Positions 20,060 through 28,623 of a stretch of DNA of 64,000 bases are shown one piece after another (position 1 is the stretch's first letter; the number at the start of each line of letters is the position of its first letter). Made by a program: the position numbers and the translations under genes. Source of the DNA: Rugamonas violacea. GTDB taxonomy: Bacteria > Pseudomonadota > Gammaproteobacteria > Burkholderiales > Burkholderiaceae_D. The DNA is taken from assembly GCF_016461825.1 (NCBI RefSeq), contig NZ_JAEMNU010000051.1:25640-89639 (forward strand). The letters run 5' to 3'. Below the pieces are notes generated by a model. That model ran no database searches. It saw only the letters and a list, made by a program, of their open reading frames with translations, and had not been told where the DNA came from.

Positions 20060-20551
20060 TCAGACGATGCGGTTGCTGGACAGGTCCCAGCCGCCGGAGG
20101 TGTTGCCGCCGGCGCCGCCGGTGATCTTTTGCTGGGTGTACTTCCAGCGCACCTTGGAGAATTTGAAGCCGACCTGTTCGGTCAGAATGTCGCCTTCATC
20201 GACGCTGGGCGAGACCGCACCGATCAACACGTTCTCGATCTCGATCTCGTAATATTTGACCCGCTCGCCCTGGGCGTCGGCGCGCATGAACTCGAACCTG
20301 GCCTTGGGGATGGTGCGGCCGGCCGCGCAGGTTTGCAGCAGGATCGGCGAGGACAGGTCGGCCAGCTTGGAGATGACGATGTCGCGATGCTCGCAGCGTT
20401 CGGCGGTGTGGCCGCCGCCCGTCGAGGCGGTGGCCGACTTCGGCTGCTCCACGCCCCAGCTGACCGATTTGCATTCGATCCAGTCCTTGTGGCGGTCGTC
20501 GGCCGACTCGCCCTTGATGCCGTCGATGTACAGGTAAACGTCGATTGCCAT
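20060..20551 (-). CDS. hcp: T6SS tube protein Hcp (TssD)
   Basis: A 163-aa Hcp, whose hexamers stack into the inner tube thrown by the sheath. It begins MAIDVYLYIDGIKGESADDRHKDWIECKSVSWG, the canonical Hcp opening, and contains STGGGHTAERCEHRDIVISKLADLSSPIL, the usual second strand set, and IGAVSPSVDEGDILTEQVGFKFSKVRWKYTQQ near the end. It follows tssC by 32 bp. No C-terminal extension is present, so it is a structural Hcp and not an evolved effector Hcp. Confidence 0.95.
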   Translation of the reverse strand: MAIDVYLYIDGIKGESADDRHKDWIECKSVSWGVEQPKSATASTGGGHTAERCEHRDIVISKLADLSSPILLQTCAAGRTIPKARFEFMRADAQGERVKYYEIEIENVLIGAVSPSVDEGDILTEQVGFKFSKVRWKYTQQKITGGAGGNTSGGWDLSSNRIV

Positions 20552-20583
20552 TGCATGCTCCTCATGTGGGTGTGGTGGGAATG

Positions 20584-22068
20584 TCAGCGGTTGGTCGTCT
20601 GCGGCAGCTCCGCGACCAGTCGGAGGGAAACGGACAGCTCGTCAAGCTGGAAGTGCGGCCGCAAGAAGGACACGGCGCGGTACACGCCGGGCCGGCCGGC
20701 CACCTCGTGCACCTGCACCGACGCTTCGCGCAGCGGAAACTGGGCCTTCTGTTCCTGGCTGGCGTTATCGTCGAGCAGCACGTACTTCATCAGCCAGCGG
20801 TTGAGGAAGTCCTCCACATTGCTGGCGGCGGTGAAGCTGCCGACCTTATCGCGCATCATCGCCTTCATGTAGTGGGCGATGCGCGAGACGGCGAAAATGT
20901 ACTGCAGCTGCGACGACAACACGGCGTTGGCGTTGGCCGCGTCGCTGTTGTACTTCTTGGCCTTCTGCGCCGACTGCGCGCCGAAGAAGGCGGCGTAGGA
21001 AGTGTTCTTGCAGTGGACCAGGGAGATGAAACCAAGGTCGCTCAGCTCCTTCTCGCGCCGGTCGGTGATGGCCACCTCGGTCGGACACTTCAGCGCCACC
21101 TCGCCCTCGTCCGTCTTGAAGGTGTGGGTGGGCAGATCGTCGACCAGGCCGCCGCCCTCGACGCCGCGGATCGCCGCGCACCAGCCGTAATCGTCGAAGG
21201 CCTTGGTCAGCTTGGCGCCGAAGGCGTAGGCGGCGTTACACCACAGGTATTTGTGATGGTCGCTGCCGTCGACCTCCTCGACGAAGTTGAAGCCCTCGAC
21301 GGTGGTGCCGTCGACCGGGTTGAACGGTAGGCGGCCGAGGAAACGCGGCAGCGTCAGGCCGACGTAGCGCGCGTCCTCCGACTCGCGGAAGGCCTTCCAC
21401 TTGGTGTATTCGACGGTGTCGAACACCTTCGACAGGTCGCGCGGCTTGCCCAGGTCGCCGTAGCCCTCCAGGCCGAACAGCTCGGGCGCGGCGGCGGTGA
21501 TGAAGGGCGCGTGCGCGGCCGCCGCCACGTGCGACATCTGCTCGACGAAGTAGATGTCCTCCGGCTGGCGCGAGATCTCGAAGTCGCCCAGCAGCGCCGC
21601 GTAGGGCGCGCCGCCGAAGGTGCCGAACTCCTCCTCGTAGACCTTCTTGAACACGGCGCTCTGGTCGAACTCCAGCGCGCTCTGGAAGTCCTTCACCAGC
21701 TCGCGCTTGGTGGCGTTGAGCATGCGGATCTTCAGCCCCTGGCCGGTGGCCGAGTTGCGCACCAGGTAGTGCAGGCCGGTCCAGCTCTGCTCCAGCTTCT
21801 GGAAGGCCGGCGCGTGCATGATGGCGCTCAGCTGGCTGGAGATCAGGCCATCCAGTTCGGCCACGCGCGCGTCCAAGGTCGCCGACAGATTCTGCGACAT
21901 CACCACCGTCCCCTCCAGCACCTGGCTGACCAGCTCGGAGATGATGTCCTTGGCGCGCGCGTGCTCGACGCTGGACTTGGCGATCTTGCTCTGTTCGACG
22001 ATCTGGTCGAGCAGGTTGACCTGCTGCGCCGTGGCGGCAGGCGATGCGGCATTCAATTGAGCGGACAT
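20584..22068 (-). CDS. tssC: T6SS sheath large subunit TssC
   Basis: A 494-aa TssC/VipB. Typical segments are LSATLDARVAELDGLISSQLSAIMH, LEQSWTGLHYLVRNS, KRELVKDFQSALEFDQSAVFKKVYEEEFGTFGG, PYAALLGDFEI, ALRLPRFLGRLPFNPVD-like YVGLTLPRFLGRLPF and the C-terminal SHEATH-forming QLDELSVSLRLVAELP. It starts 1 bp after the tssB stop, so it is strictly cotranslated with its sheath partner. Confidence 0.95.
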   Translation of the reverse strand: MSAQLNAASPAATAQQVNLLDQIVEQSKIAKSSVEHARAKDIISELVSQVLEGTVVMSQNLSATLDARVAELDGLISSQLSAIMHAPAFQKLEQSWTGLHYLVRNSATGQGLKIRMLNATKRELVKDFQSALEFDQSAVFKKVYEEEFGTFGGAPYAALLGDFEISRQPEDIYFVEQMSHVAAAAHAPFITAAAPELFGLEGYGDLGKPRDLSKVFDTVEYTKWKAFRESEDARYVGLTLPRFLGRLPFNPVDGTTVEGFNFVEEVDGSDHHKYLWCNAAYAFGAKLTKAFDDYGWCAAIRGVEGGGLVDDLPTHTFKTDEGEVALKCPTEVAITDRREKELSDLGFISLVHCKNTSYAAFFGAQSAQKAKKYNSDAANANAVLSSQLQYIFAVSRIAHYMKAMMRDKVGSFTAASNVEDFLNRWLMKYVLLDDNASQEQKAQFPLREASVQVHEVAGRPGVYRAVSFLRPHFQLDELSVSLRLVAELPQTTNR

Positions 22069-22069
22069 G

Positions 22070-22576
22070 TCATTCCTCCTGCGCCGGTTGTTTGGCCTTC
22101 AGCTGCGACAGCTGGTCGGTGTTGTTGAGCACATCGGTGAGGATGTCTTCCAGCTTGTCGTTGCCGGCCAGTTTGTTGCGCAGGTCGGCCAGCTTGCCGC
22201 GCGCCTCGAGCAGCTTGCGCAGCGGCGCCACCTGGCGCACCACCGACTCGGGTCGGAAATCGTCCATCGTGCGGAAGCGCAGCTCGACGGCGAACTCGCC
22301 CTCCCCGCTCAGTTGGTTGGACACCAGGAAGCGCGCCACCGGGGCCACGCCGCCCAGCACCTCGTCGAAATTGCCGCTGTCGATGTTGACGAACTTGCGG
22401 TCCTTCAGGCGCTTCTGTTCGAGCGCCGAATTGCCGCCGAAGTCGCCCACCACGCCGACCACGAAGGGCAGCTCCTTGTTCTCCATCGCGTCGCCGATTT
22501 CCACGTCGTAGGTCATCTGCACCCGTGGCGGACGCACCTTGCTCAGGCGCTTTTGCACACTGTCTCCGTTTGCCAT
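22070..22576 (-). CDS. tssB: T6SS sheath small subunit TssB
   Basis: A 168-aa TssB/VipA that forms the contractile sheath with TssC. It reads SVQKRLSKVRPPRVQMTYDVEIGDAMENKELPFVVGVVGDFGG, the hallmark VxxTYDVE...LPFVVGVMxDxxG pattern, then RDRKFVNIDSGNFDEVL-like sequence and C-terminal helices. Start ATG at 22576, 33 bp after the lipoprotein gene. Order lipoprotein-tssB-tssC-hcp is conserved in many betaproteobacterial T6SS clusters. Confidence 0.95.
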   Translation of the reverse strand: MANGDSVQKRLSKVRPPRVQMTYDVEIGDAMENKELPFVVGVVGDFGGNSALEQKRLKDRKFVNIDSGNFDEVLGGVAPVARFLVSNQLSGEGEFAVELRFRTMDDFRPESVVRQVAPLRKLLEARGKLADLRNKLAGNDKLEDILTDVLNNTDQLSQLKAKQPAQEE

Positions 22577-22609
22577 AACTACTCCATCAATAAAGGACGG
22601 GGAAGGCGC

Positions 22610-23203
22610 TCACTTGAGGGCGCCGAAAGGATCGCTGCTGTTCGACTGGTTGGCCGACTTGGCCGGCGCCACGGCCGGGCCGGCCGACTTCTTCGCCGGC
22701 GCGGCGGCGCGGCGCTGGCTGGCGGCCGACGGCACCAGCACGTCCTCGCCCAAGCTGGAGCGCAGCAGCTTGGCCAGGTCCTGCGCCTCCGAGCGCAGCG
22801 GACCGTTCAGATTGTTTTGCTGGCTCAGATCGGCCAGCGCCTTGGTCGACAGGCGCAAGCCGCTGACGGCGACGATGCTGTTACCCAGCTTGTCGCTCGG
22901 ATCGCGCTGCAAGGCTTCCAGCGCGTGCATGATGGCCTCGCCGTAGCTGGCGCGGTCGAACTTGAGCTGGGCCAGGTGCAGCCACGGCGTCTTGTCGGCC
23001 GGGTAGCTGGTGGCGGCGGTTTTCAGGATGCTCTGCGCCCTGTCGCTGTGGCCGGCGGCGATGGCGCTGTCGGCATCGACCAAGGCGCGCTCCAAGGTCG
23101 GGACGACCGATTTGTCGCTGCGGACGTTGTCGCCGTCCGTGGCGCAGGCCGACAGCAGCAGGGCACAGGCCAGGCTGGATAAAACGTGTTTGGGATTCAT
23201 CAA
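22610..23203 (-). CDS. T6SS-linked TPR-like lipoprotein
   Basis: A 197-aa predicted lipoprotein: signal peptide with lipobox LLSAC (Cys about residue 20), then two or three TPR-like helical pairs (LVDADSAIAAGHSDRAQSILKTA, KTPWLHLAQLKFDRASYGEAIMHALEAL). The C-terminus is Ala/Lys/Ser-rich and probably disordered. It is the promoter-proximal gene of the sheath operon, a place where betaproteobacterial T6SS clusters often encode such a TPR protein. A scaffolding role in the periplasm is likely but its exact function is not known to me. Confidence 0.75.
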   Translation of the reverse strand: MMNPKHVLSSLACALLLSACATDGDNVRSDKSVVPTLERALVDADSAIAAGHSDRAQSILKTAATSYPADKTPWLHLAQLKFDRASYGEAIMHALEALQRDPSDKLGNSIVAVSGLRLSTKALADLSQQNNLNGPLRSEAQDLAKLLRSSLGEDVLVPSAASQRRAAAPAKKSAGPAVAPAKSANQSNSSDPFGALK

Positions 23204-23470
23204 CGAATCTCCTTTGTCAAAAAGAAAGGAAAGCTGCTTTGGGGGTGGAGGCCATTATTAATCAACGGTTGGGTGCGCAATTGCGGTGGCGCAAGACAAG
23301 GGGTTTTGCCGACCGCCGACGACATGGCAAAGCGCCGACGCTTGCGCTGAGGCAAGCATCGACGCCGCGCCGCCGATGAAAAATTCAAGCTGAACAACTT
23401 TTGCTTCCCATCAAACAAAGTCCCCCGCTTCGGTGCCAGCATGGTTCGCCATGGCAACCGGAGCGCGACG
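23204..23470. promoter_or_regulatory. Divergent T6SS promoter region
   Basis: The 267-bp gap between the lipoprotein-tssBC-hcp-tssHA operon (minus) and the tssFG-vgrG block (plus). It must hold both promoters. It is locally AT-rich near 23255-23265 (attattaatcaac), but I see no confident -35/-10, sigma-54 or operator site. Confidence 0.5.
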
Positions 23471-25312
23471 ATGAAACCACTGCTGCCCTACTACGAGCGC
23501 GAACTGGCCCTGATGCGGCGCGACTTCCACGGCTTCGCCGAACGCTACCCCGCCGTCGCCGCCGCCCTGCTGATCGCCGACGAGAGCAGCAAGGATCCCC
23601 AGGTCGAGCGCCTGATCCAGTCCTTCGCCCTGCTGGCGGCGCGCATCGCCAAGCGCCTCGACGACGACTATCCGCAACTCAGCGATGCGCTGCTGGAAAG
23701 CCTGCACCCGGACTACCTGCGCAGTTGTCCGTCGAGTTCCATCCTCCAGGTGGACCTTGCCGCCGCCCGCAAGTTGCCCGAGCTGCCCTGCCGCATTCCG
23801 CGCGGCACACTGCTCACGTCCGCCGCCGTGCAAGGCGTGCGCTGCCAGTTCAGCACCCGCGCCGACATCGTCCTAACCGCGCTCAGCGTGCGCCGCGTCG
23901 ATTTTCATCCGGTCCTCGACGCGCCGGCCAAGCTGCGCCTCGCCGCCGACGTGGGCGCCGGCATCAGCATCCGCATCGACTGCGACGGCGCGGGCGACCT
24001 GGCGGCGCAGTCGATGGAACCGCTGCGCCTGTTCATCGATGGCGATCCCTCCTTCTGCGGCGCGCTGCGCGACACCCTGTTCAGCCGGGTCAGCGCCGCC
24101 TTTGTCGCCTTCGGCGAACACGGCCCCTGGCTGGCGCTCGACAGCCCGCCGCTGGCCGCCAGCGGCTTCGCCGAGGAGGACGCCTTGCTGCCGCCGTCGC
24201 CCCGTTCGCACCCGGCCTATCGCTTGTTGACGGAGTACTTTGTCTTTCCTGAAAAGTTCAATTTCATCGAGTTGGCCTGGCCCGACATGTGCGCGCGCAT
24301 GCCGGCCGGCTGCCGCAGCCTGACCCTGCACCTGGCGCTGCGCGAGCTGCGCGCCGACTCGCATCTGGCCCAAACCCTGGGCAAACTGAACGCCAGGAAT
24401 TTGCGCCTGCATTGCGCGCCCGTGGTCAACCTGTTTCCCCGTCCGGCGGTGCCCATCGCGCTCGGCCACACCGAGCCCGACTACGCGCTGCTGGCCGACG
24501 CCGCGCTGCCCCAGGGCTACGAAATCCACGGCGTCGAAGCGGCCTGCCTGCTGTCCGAAAGCGCGCTGGGCCAGCAGACCGAGAACGTTCTGCCGTTCAA
24601 CAGTCCGCATCACGGCCAGAACCTGCATCAGGCGGGCCGCTACTGGCTGACCCGCCGCGACGAGCCGACCGCCGAGCTCAGCCCCGGCCACGAGATCCGC
24701 ATCGCCCTGGTCGACACCGAACGCGCCCCGCTGGCCTTCGCGGCGCAAACCCTGTCGCTGGAACTGCTCTGCAGCAACCGCAATCTGCCCGCCGCGCTGG
24801 CCATCGGCGCGCCCCAAGGCGACCTCGGCGGCGACGGCACGCTCGACGGCCTGCCCCTGCGCCTGCTGCGCAAGCCCAGCGCCGCGCGCCGCTTCGCCTC
24901 GGGCAAGGGCGCGCACTGGCGCCTGGTCGCCCAACTGTCGCTGAACCACCGCTCCCTGAGCGGCCTGGGTCTGGACCAGTTCCGCCAGATGCTGTCGCTG
25001 TACGACCTGCCGCGCTCGGCCGTCACGCAACGCCAGATCCAAGGCGTGGTCGACCTGCGCTACCAAAGCGTGATGGCGTGGATCGCCGGCCAGCCCCGCG
25101 CCGCCCTGATGCCCGGCATACAAATCCGCCTGACCGTCGACGAGGACGCCTTCGTCGGCGGCGGCATCCACCTGTTCGCCCAGGTGCTCGACCGCTTCTT
25201 CGGCCTCTACAGCCAGCTCAACGTGTTCAGCCAACTACTCGTCTTATCCCACCAAAGCGGAGAGGAGCTCATGCGATGCCAGCCACGCAGCGGAAAGCAC
25301 GCCTTGGCGTGA
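23471..25312 (+). CDS. tssF: T6SS baseplate protein TssF
   Basis: A 613-aa baseplate wedge protein. It opens MKPLLPYYERELALMRRDFHGFAERYPAVAAAL, the highly conserved TssF start, followed by DPQVERLIQSFALLAARIAKRLDDDYPQLSDALLESLHPDYLR and the C-terminal GGGIHLFAQVLDRFFGLYSQLNVFSQL. The ATG at 23471 fits the family start; 10 upstream in-frame codons do not. It heads the plus-strand block and overlaps tssG by 37 bp. In many clusters tssE precedes tssF; here it does not. Confidence 0.94.
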   Translation: MKPLLPYYERELALMRRDFHGFAERYPAVAAALLIADESSKDPQVERLIQSFALLAARIAKRLDDDYPQLSDALLESLHPDYLRSCPSSSILQVDLAAARKLPELPCRIPRGTLLTSAAVQGVRCQFSTRADIVLTALSVRRVDFHPVLDAPAKLRLAADVGAGISIRIDCDGAGDLAAQSMEPLRLFIDGDPSFCGALRDTLFSRVSAAFVAFGEHGPWLALDSPPLAASGFAEEDALLPPSPRSHPAYRLLTEYFVFPEKFNFIELAWPDMCARMPAGCRSLTLHLALRELRADSHLAQTLGKLNARNLRLHCAPVVNLFPRPAVPIALGHTEPDYALLADAALPQGYEIHGVEAACLLSESALGQQTENVLPFNSPHHGQNLHQAGRYWLTRRDEPTAELSPGHEIRIALVDTERAPLAFAAQTLSLELLCSNRNLPAALAIGAPQGDLGGDGTLDGLPLRLLRKPSAARRFASGKGAHWRLVAQLSLNHRSLSGLGLDQFRQMLSLYDLPRSAVTQRQIQGVVDLRYQSVMAWIAGQPRAALMPGIQIRLTVDEDAFVGGGIHLFAQVLDRFFGLYSQLNVFSQLLVLSHQSGEELMRCQPRSGKHALA

Positions 25313-26340
25313 TCGAGCAACTGCTCAAGGAACCCCACCGCTTCAACTTTTTCCACGCGGTACGCCTGCTTGAACGCTTGCTCATCGAACAGGGCGTGCC
25401 GGCGGACGCGGCCTTGACGGAGTACCTGCAATTCCAGAACAGCACCTCGCTGAGCTTTCCCGCCAGCCAGATCGAATCGCTCTGCGCCGACGCCGACGGC
25501 GGCGAGCACCCCGCCACCGAGGCCGCGCTGCTGGCCGCGCTGGCCACCGGCCAACTCGCCCGCATCCGCATCACGCCCAGCTTCATCGGCCTGCTGGGCC
25601 ACAGCGGCCTGTTGCCGGCGCACTACACCGACCGCATCGCCGCCGCCCAGCAGACGAGGCCGGGGGCGTCCGCCTTCCTCGACCTGTTTTCCAACCGCAT
25701 GGTGGCGCTGTTCTATCAGGCGTGGCGGAAACACCGGCCCGAGTTGCCGCAACCGGCCGGCGGCCAGCATCCCCTGCTGCCGCTGCTGCTGTCGCTCTCG
25801 GGCGCGCCGCCCGGCCGCGACGCCCAGCCCGTGTCCGACCGGACGGCCGCCTATTACACCGCCGCCTTCCGGCAACGCCCGGTCGCCGCCGCCGTGATGG
25901 AAAAAGTGCTGGCCGACTACCTCCGCGTGCCGGTGCAAGTCGAACCGAACCTCGGCCTCTGGTACACCTTGACGCCAGGCCAGCGCTGCCGGCTCGGCGG
26001 CACGAACGCCCGCCTCGGCGTGCGCGCGAAGATCGGTTCGCGCTGCTGGCGCCGCGACCTGCAGGCGGGCATCCGGCTGGGGCCGCTGAGCAAAGCCCGG
26101 TTCGACCATTTCCTGCCCGGCGGCGAAGGCGCGGCCGCGCTGCGCAAGATGCTGTCCATGTTCGAACTGCCCACCATGCAGTTCGAGGTGCGCCTGGTGC
26201 TGCGGGCCGCCGATGTGCGCCGCGCCGGCCTGGGCCGGCAAGGCGCCGGCCGCGTCCGGCTGGGACGGGACGCCTTTCTACTGACCGGGCCGGCCGACGG
26301 CGACCGCGACGACACCCACTACTTGATCCGTCCCCTGTAG
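25276..26340 (+). CDS. tssG: T6SS baseplate protein TssG
   Basis: A 354-aa TssG, partner of TssF in the baseplate wedge. Family landmarks are EPHRFNFFHAVRLLERLL near residue 20, LSFPASQIESL, ITPSFIGLLGHSGLLPAHYTDRI, FLDLFSNRMVALFYQAWRKHRP and the C-terminal GxxRLGRDAFLL. The ATG at 25276 has AGAGGAG 8 bases upstream and overlaps the tssF end by 37 bp. A GTG at 25309 that overlaps the tssF stop as GTGA is the alternative start, but it would remove the first eleven residues and has a weaker ribosome site. Confidence 0.92.
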   Translation: MPATQRKARLGVIEQLLKEPHRFNFFHAVRLLERLLIEQGVPADAALTEYLQFQNSTSLSFPASQIESLCADADGGEHPATEAALLAALATGQLARIRITPSFIGLLGHSGLLPAHYTDRIAAAQQTRPGASAFLDLFSNRMVALFYQAWRKHRPELPQPAGGQHPLLPLLLSLSGAPPGRDAQPVSDRTAAYYTAAFRQRPVAAAVMEKVLADYLRVPVQVEPNLGLWYTLTPGQRCRLGGTNARLGVRAKIGSRCWRRDLQAGIRLGPLSKARFDHFLPGGEGAAALRKMLSMFELPTMQFEVRLVLRAADVRRAGLGRQGAGRVRLGRDAFLLTGPADGDRDDTHYLIRPL

Positions 26341-26439
26341 CCAAACGCAAGCCACGCGGACACTGCGCCGGCGCAAAGCGACGCCGGACGCGCCCGTTAG
26401 AGTTCCCTTCTACGCGCGCAGCAACAGACAAGGGCCGAC

Positions 26440-28611
26440 ATGAACCTGCTTCCGGGCGTCACCGCCCTCCTCTCCGCATTCGACAACGATCCCCAGGGCA
26501 CGCGCCTGCTGCGCCTGGACTACCCCCGCGGCGACGGCCCGGCCAGCCTGATGCTGGTCAACACCCTGCGCGCCGACGAAGCCGTCTCGCGCGACTTCCA
26601 CTACGACGTCGAAATCCTGTCCGACGACGCCCTGATCCCGCTCAAGGCCGTCATGGGCAAGATGGTCACCATCTCGCTGGTGCGCGACGACGGCAGCCTG
26701 CGCCATTTCAACGGCTACGTGTTCGCCTTCCGCTTCGTCAAGACCGACGGCGGCTTCGCCTTTTATCAAATGACGCTCAAGCCCTGGCTGGCCTTTCTGC
26801 GCCTGCGCCACGACAACCGCTGCTTCCACAGCCTGACCTTGACGGAGTTGTGCGAAAAAATCTTCTTCAACTACCTGCAACGCGACCACGCCTACCGCTT
26901 CGTCGACGCCGTCCCCATGGTGACGCTGGCCAACCAGTACGACGAAAGCGACCACAACCATTTGCACCGCCGGCTCGAAGCGGCCGGCATGCACTACTGG
27001 TACGAGCACCGCGCCGACGGCCACACCCTGTGCCTTGGCGACAACAGCACGCTGGCCCGCCCCATCGACGGCGGCGGCGACATGCGCTACCAGGGCGCGG
27101 CCGGCGCGAGGGAAGAAGACGGCATCTCGCAATGGAGTCCGGCGCGCCGGCTCGCCCCCGGCAAGATCACGCTGGGCAGCCACAATTTCAAAAACGCCAC
27201 CGTCAGGCGCAGCGAGCGGCCCAGCCTGAACCGGCAGGGCGCCGTGCCGCGCCACGACGTCTACCTGTTCACCGGCGCCTACGGCTTCCGCAACGCCGAC
27301 GGCGAGGCGCTGGCGATACGCCGCATGGAAGAGATCGACGCCGGCGGCCAGGACTTCAGTGTCAGCGGCAACCACCGCGCCGCCGAACCCCGGCGCACCT
27401 TCCGCATGAGCGAACACTTCAGCGGCGGGCGCAAGGCCGACGCCTACGGCCCGCCCGGCGAGGACAAGGCCGAACGGGAATACCTGATCTTGTCGGTGTG
27501 CCACCACGCCAGCAACAATTACCAAAACGGGCGCGGCGCCCAATCGCACTACAGCAACCAGTTCACCTGTCTGCGCAAGAGCATCCGCTGGCGCCCGCCG
27601 CTCGGCTTCCACAGCCGGGACACGCGCATTTACGGCGTGCAAACGGCCACGGTGGTCGGCCCCGAGGGCCAGGAGATCCACACCGACCAATACGGCCGGG
27701 TGCGCATCCAGTGGCACTGGGACCGCGAAGGCAAGTTCGACGCCCACAGTTCGCCGTATGTGCGCGTGATGACGGCGTCGGCCGGCGCCCGCTTCGGCCA
27801 GATCAGCGTGCCGCGCGTCGGCCAGGAGGTCGTCGTGCAATTTCTCGACGGCAATCCGGACCGCCCCCTGATCATCGGCAGCGTGTACAACGCCGTCAAC
27901 ATGCCGCCGTGGGAACTGCCGGCCAACCAGACCCAGAGCGGCATCCTGACCCGCTCCAGCCGGGGCGGCGACGCCCGCCACGCCAACGCGCTGCGCTTCG
28001 AGGACCGCAAGGGGCAGGAGGAAGTCTGGTTGCACGCGGAAAAGGACCAGCGCATCGAGGTCGAGCACGACGAATCGCACAGCGTCGGCAACGACCGCCG
28101 CAAGCAGGTCGGCCGCGATGAAACGGTCGACGTGGGGCACGACCGGACCGAGACGGTGGGCAACGACGAGAAGGTCACCGTGCACGGCGGGCGCACGGTG
28201 CGGGTCGATCATGACGAGCGGATCGATATCGGCGACAACCGGATGAAGAACGTCGGCCACAACGAGATCGTCAAGATCGGCGGCAGCAGAATCGAGACCG
28301 TCATGTTGGCGGCCGTGCAGAACGTCCTCGTGGATAAGGCGACCAACGTCGGTGGCGCCTGCGAAATTTCCGTGGGCATGGCAATGACCGTTCTGGTTGG
28401 CTTGTCGAAAACGATCAAGGTGTGCGTAAATTTCCTGATCGACGTCGGAGAAAAGATCAGCATCCTGGCTGGCGAAGAGTTCAGGGTAAAGGTGGGTTCG
28501 GCCTCGCTGAGCATGAAGAGCAATGGCGAAGTCCATATCAGCGGCACCAAGGTCACCATCGACAGCAGCGGACCCGTGCAGATTAACGGTAAAAACGTGG
28601 ACCTCAATTGA
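26440..28611 (+). CDS. vgrG: T6SS spike protein VgrG (TssI)
   Basis: A 723-aa VgrG. The gp27-like part opens with DFHYDVEILSDDALIPLKAVMGK and contains HLHRRLEAAGMHYWYEHRADGHTL. The gp5 OB-fold contains QYGRVRIQWHWDREG and SSPYVRVMTASAGARFGQISVPRVGQEVVVQFLDGNPDRPLIIGSVYN. The C-terminal needle is built of short VGxxxxxxVG-type repeats (about 530-700). The last 20 residues do not show an added effector domain, so the cargo is carried by the following DUF2169/PAAR-like genes. It lies 99 bp after tssG and 12 bp before the DUF2169 gene. Confidence 0.95.
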   Translation: MNLLPGVTALLSAFDNDPQGTRLLRLDYPRGDGPASLMLVNTLRADEAVSRDFHYDVEILSDDALIPLKAVMGKMVTISLVRDDGSLRHFNGYVFAFRFVKTDGGFAFYQMTLKPWLAFLRLRHDNRCFHSLTLTELCEKIFFNYLQRDHAYRFVDAVPMVTLANQYDESDHNHLHRRLEAAGMHYWYEHRADGHTLCLGDNSTLARPIDGGGDMRYQGAAGAREEDGISQWSPARRLAPGKITLGSHNFKNATVRRSERPSLNRQGAVPRHDVYLFTGAYGFRNADGEALAIRRMEEIDAGGQDFSVSGNHRAAEPRRTFRMSEHFSGGRKADAYGPPGEDKAEREYLILSVCHHASNNYQNGRGAQSHYSNQFTCLRKSIRWRPPLGFHSRDTRIYGVQTATVVGPEGQEIHTDQYGRVRIQWHWDREGKFDAHSSPYVRVMTASAGARFGQISVPRVGQEVVVQFLDGNPDRPLIIGSVYNAVNMPPWELPANQTQSGILTRSSRGGDARHANALRFEDRKGQEEVWLHAEKDQRIEVEHDESHSVGNDRRKQVGRDETVDVGHDRTETVGNDEKVTVHGGRTVRVDHDERIDIGDNRMKNVGHNEIVKIGGSRIETVMLAAVQNVLVDKATNVGGACEISVGMAMTVLVGLSKTIKVCVNFLIDVGEKISILAGEEFRVKVGSASLSMKSNGEVHISGTKVTIDSSGPVQINGKNVDLN

Positions 28612-28623
28612 CGCGGGGAAGCA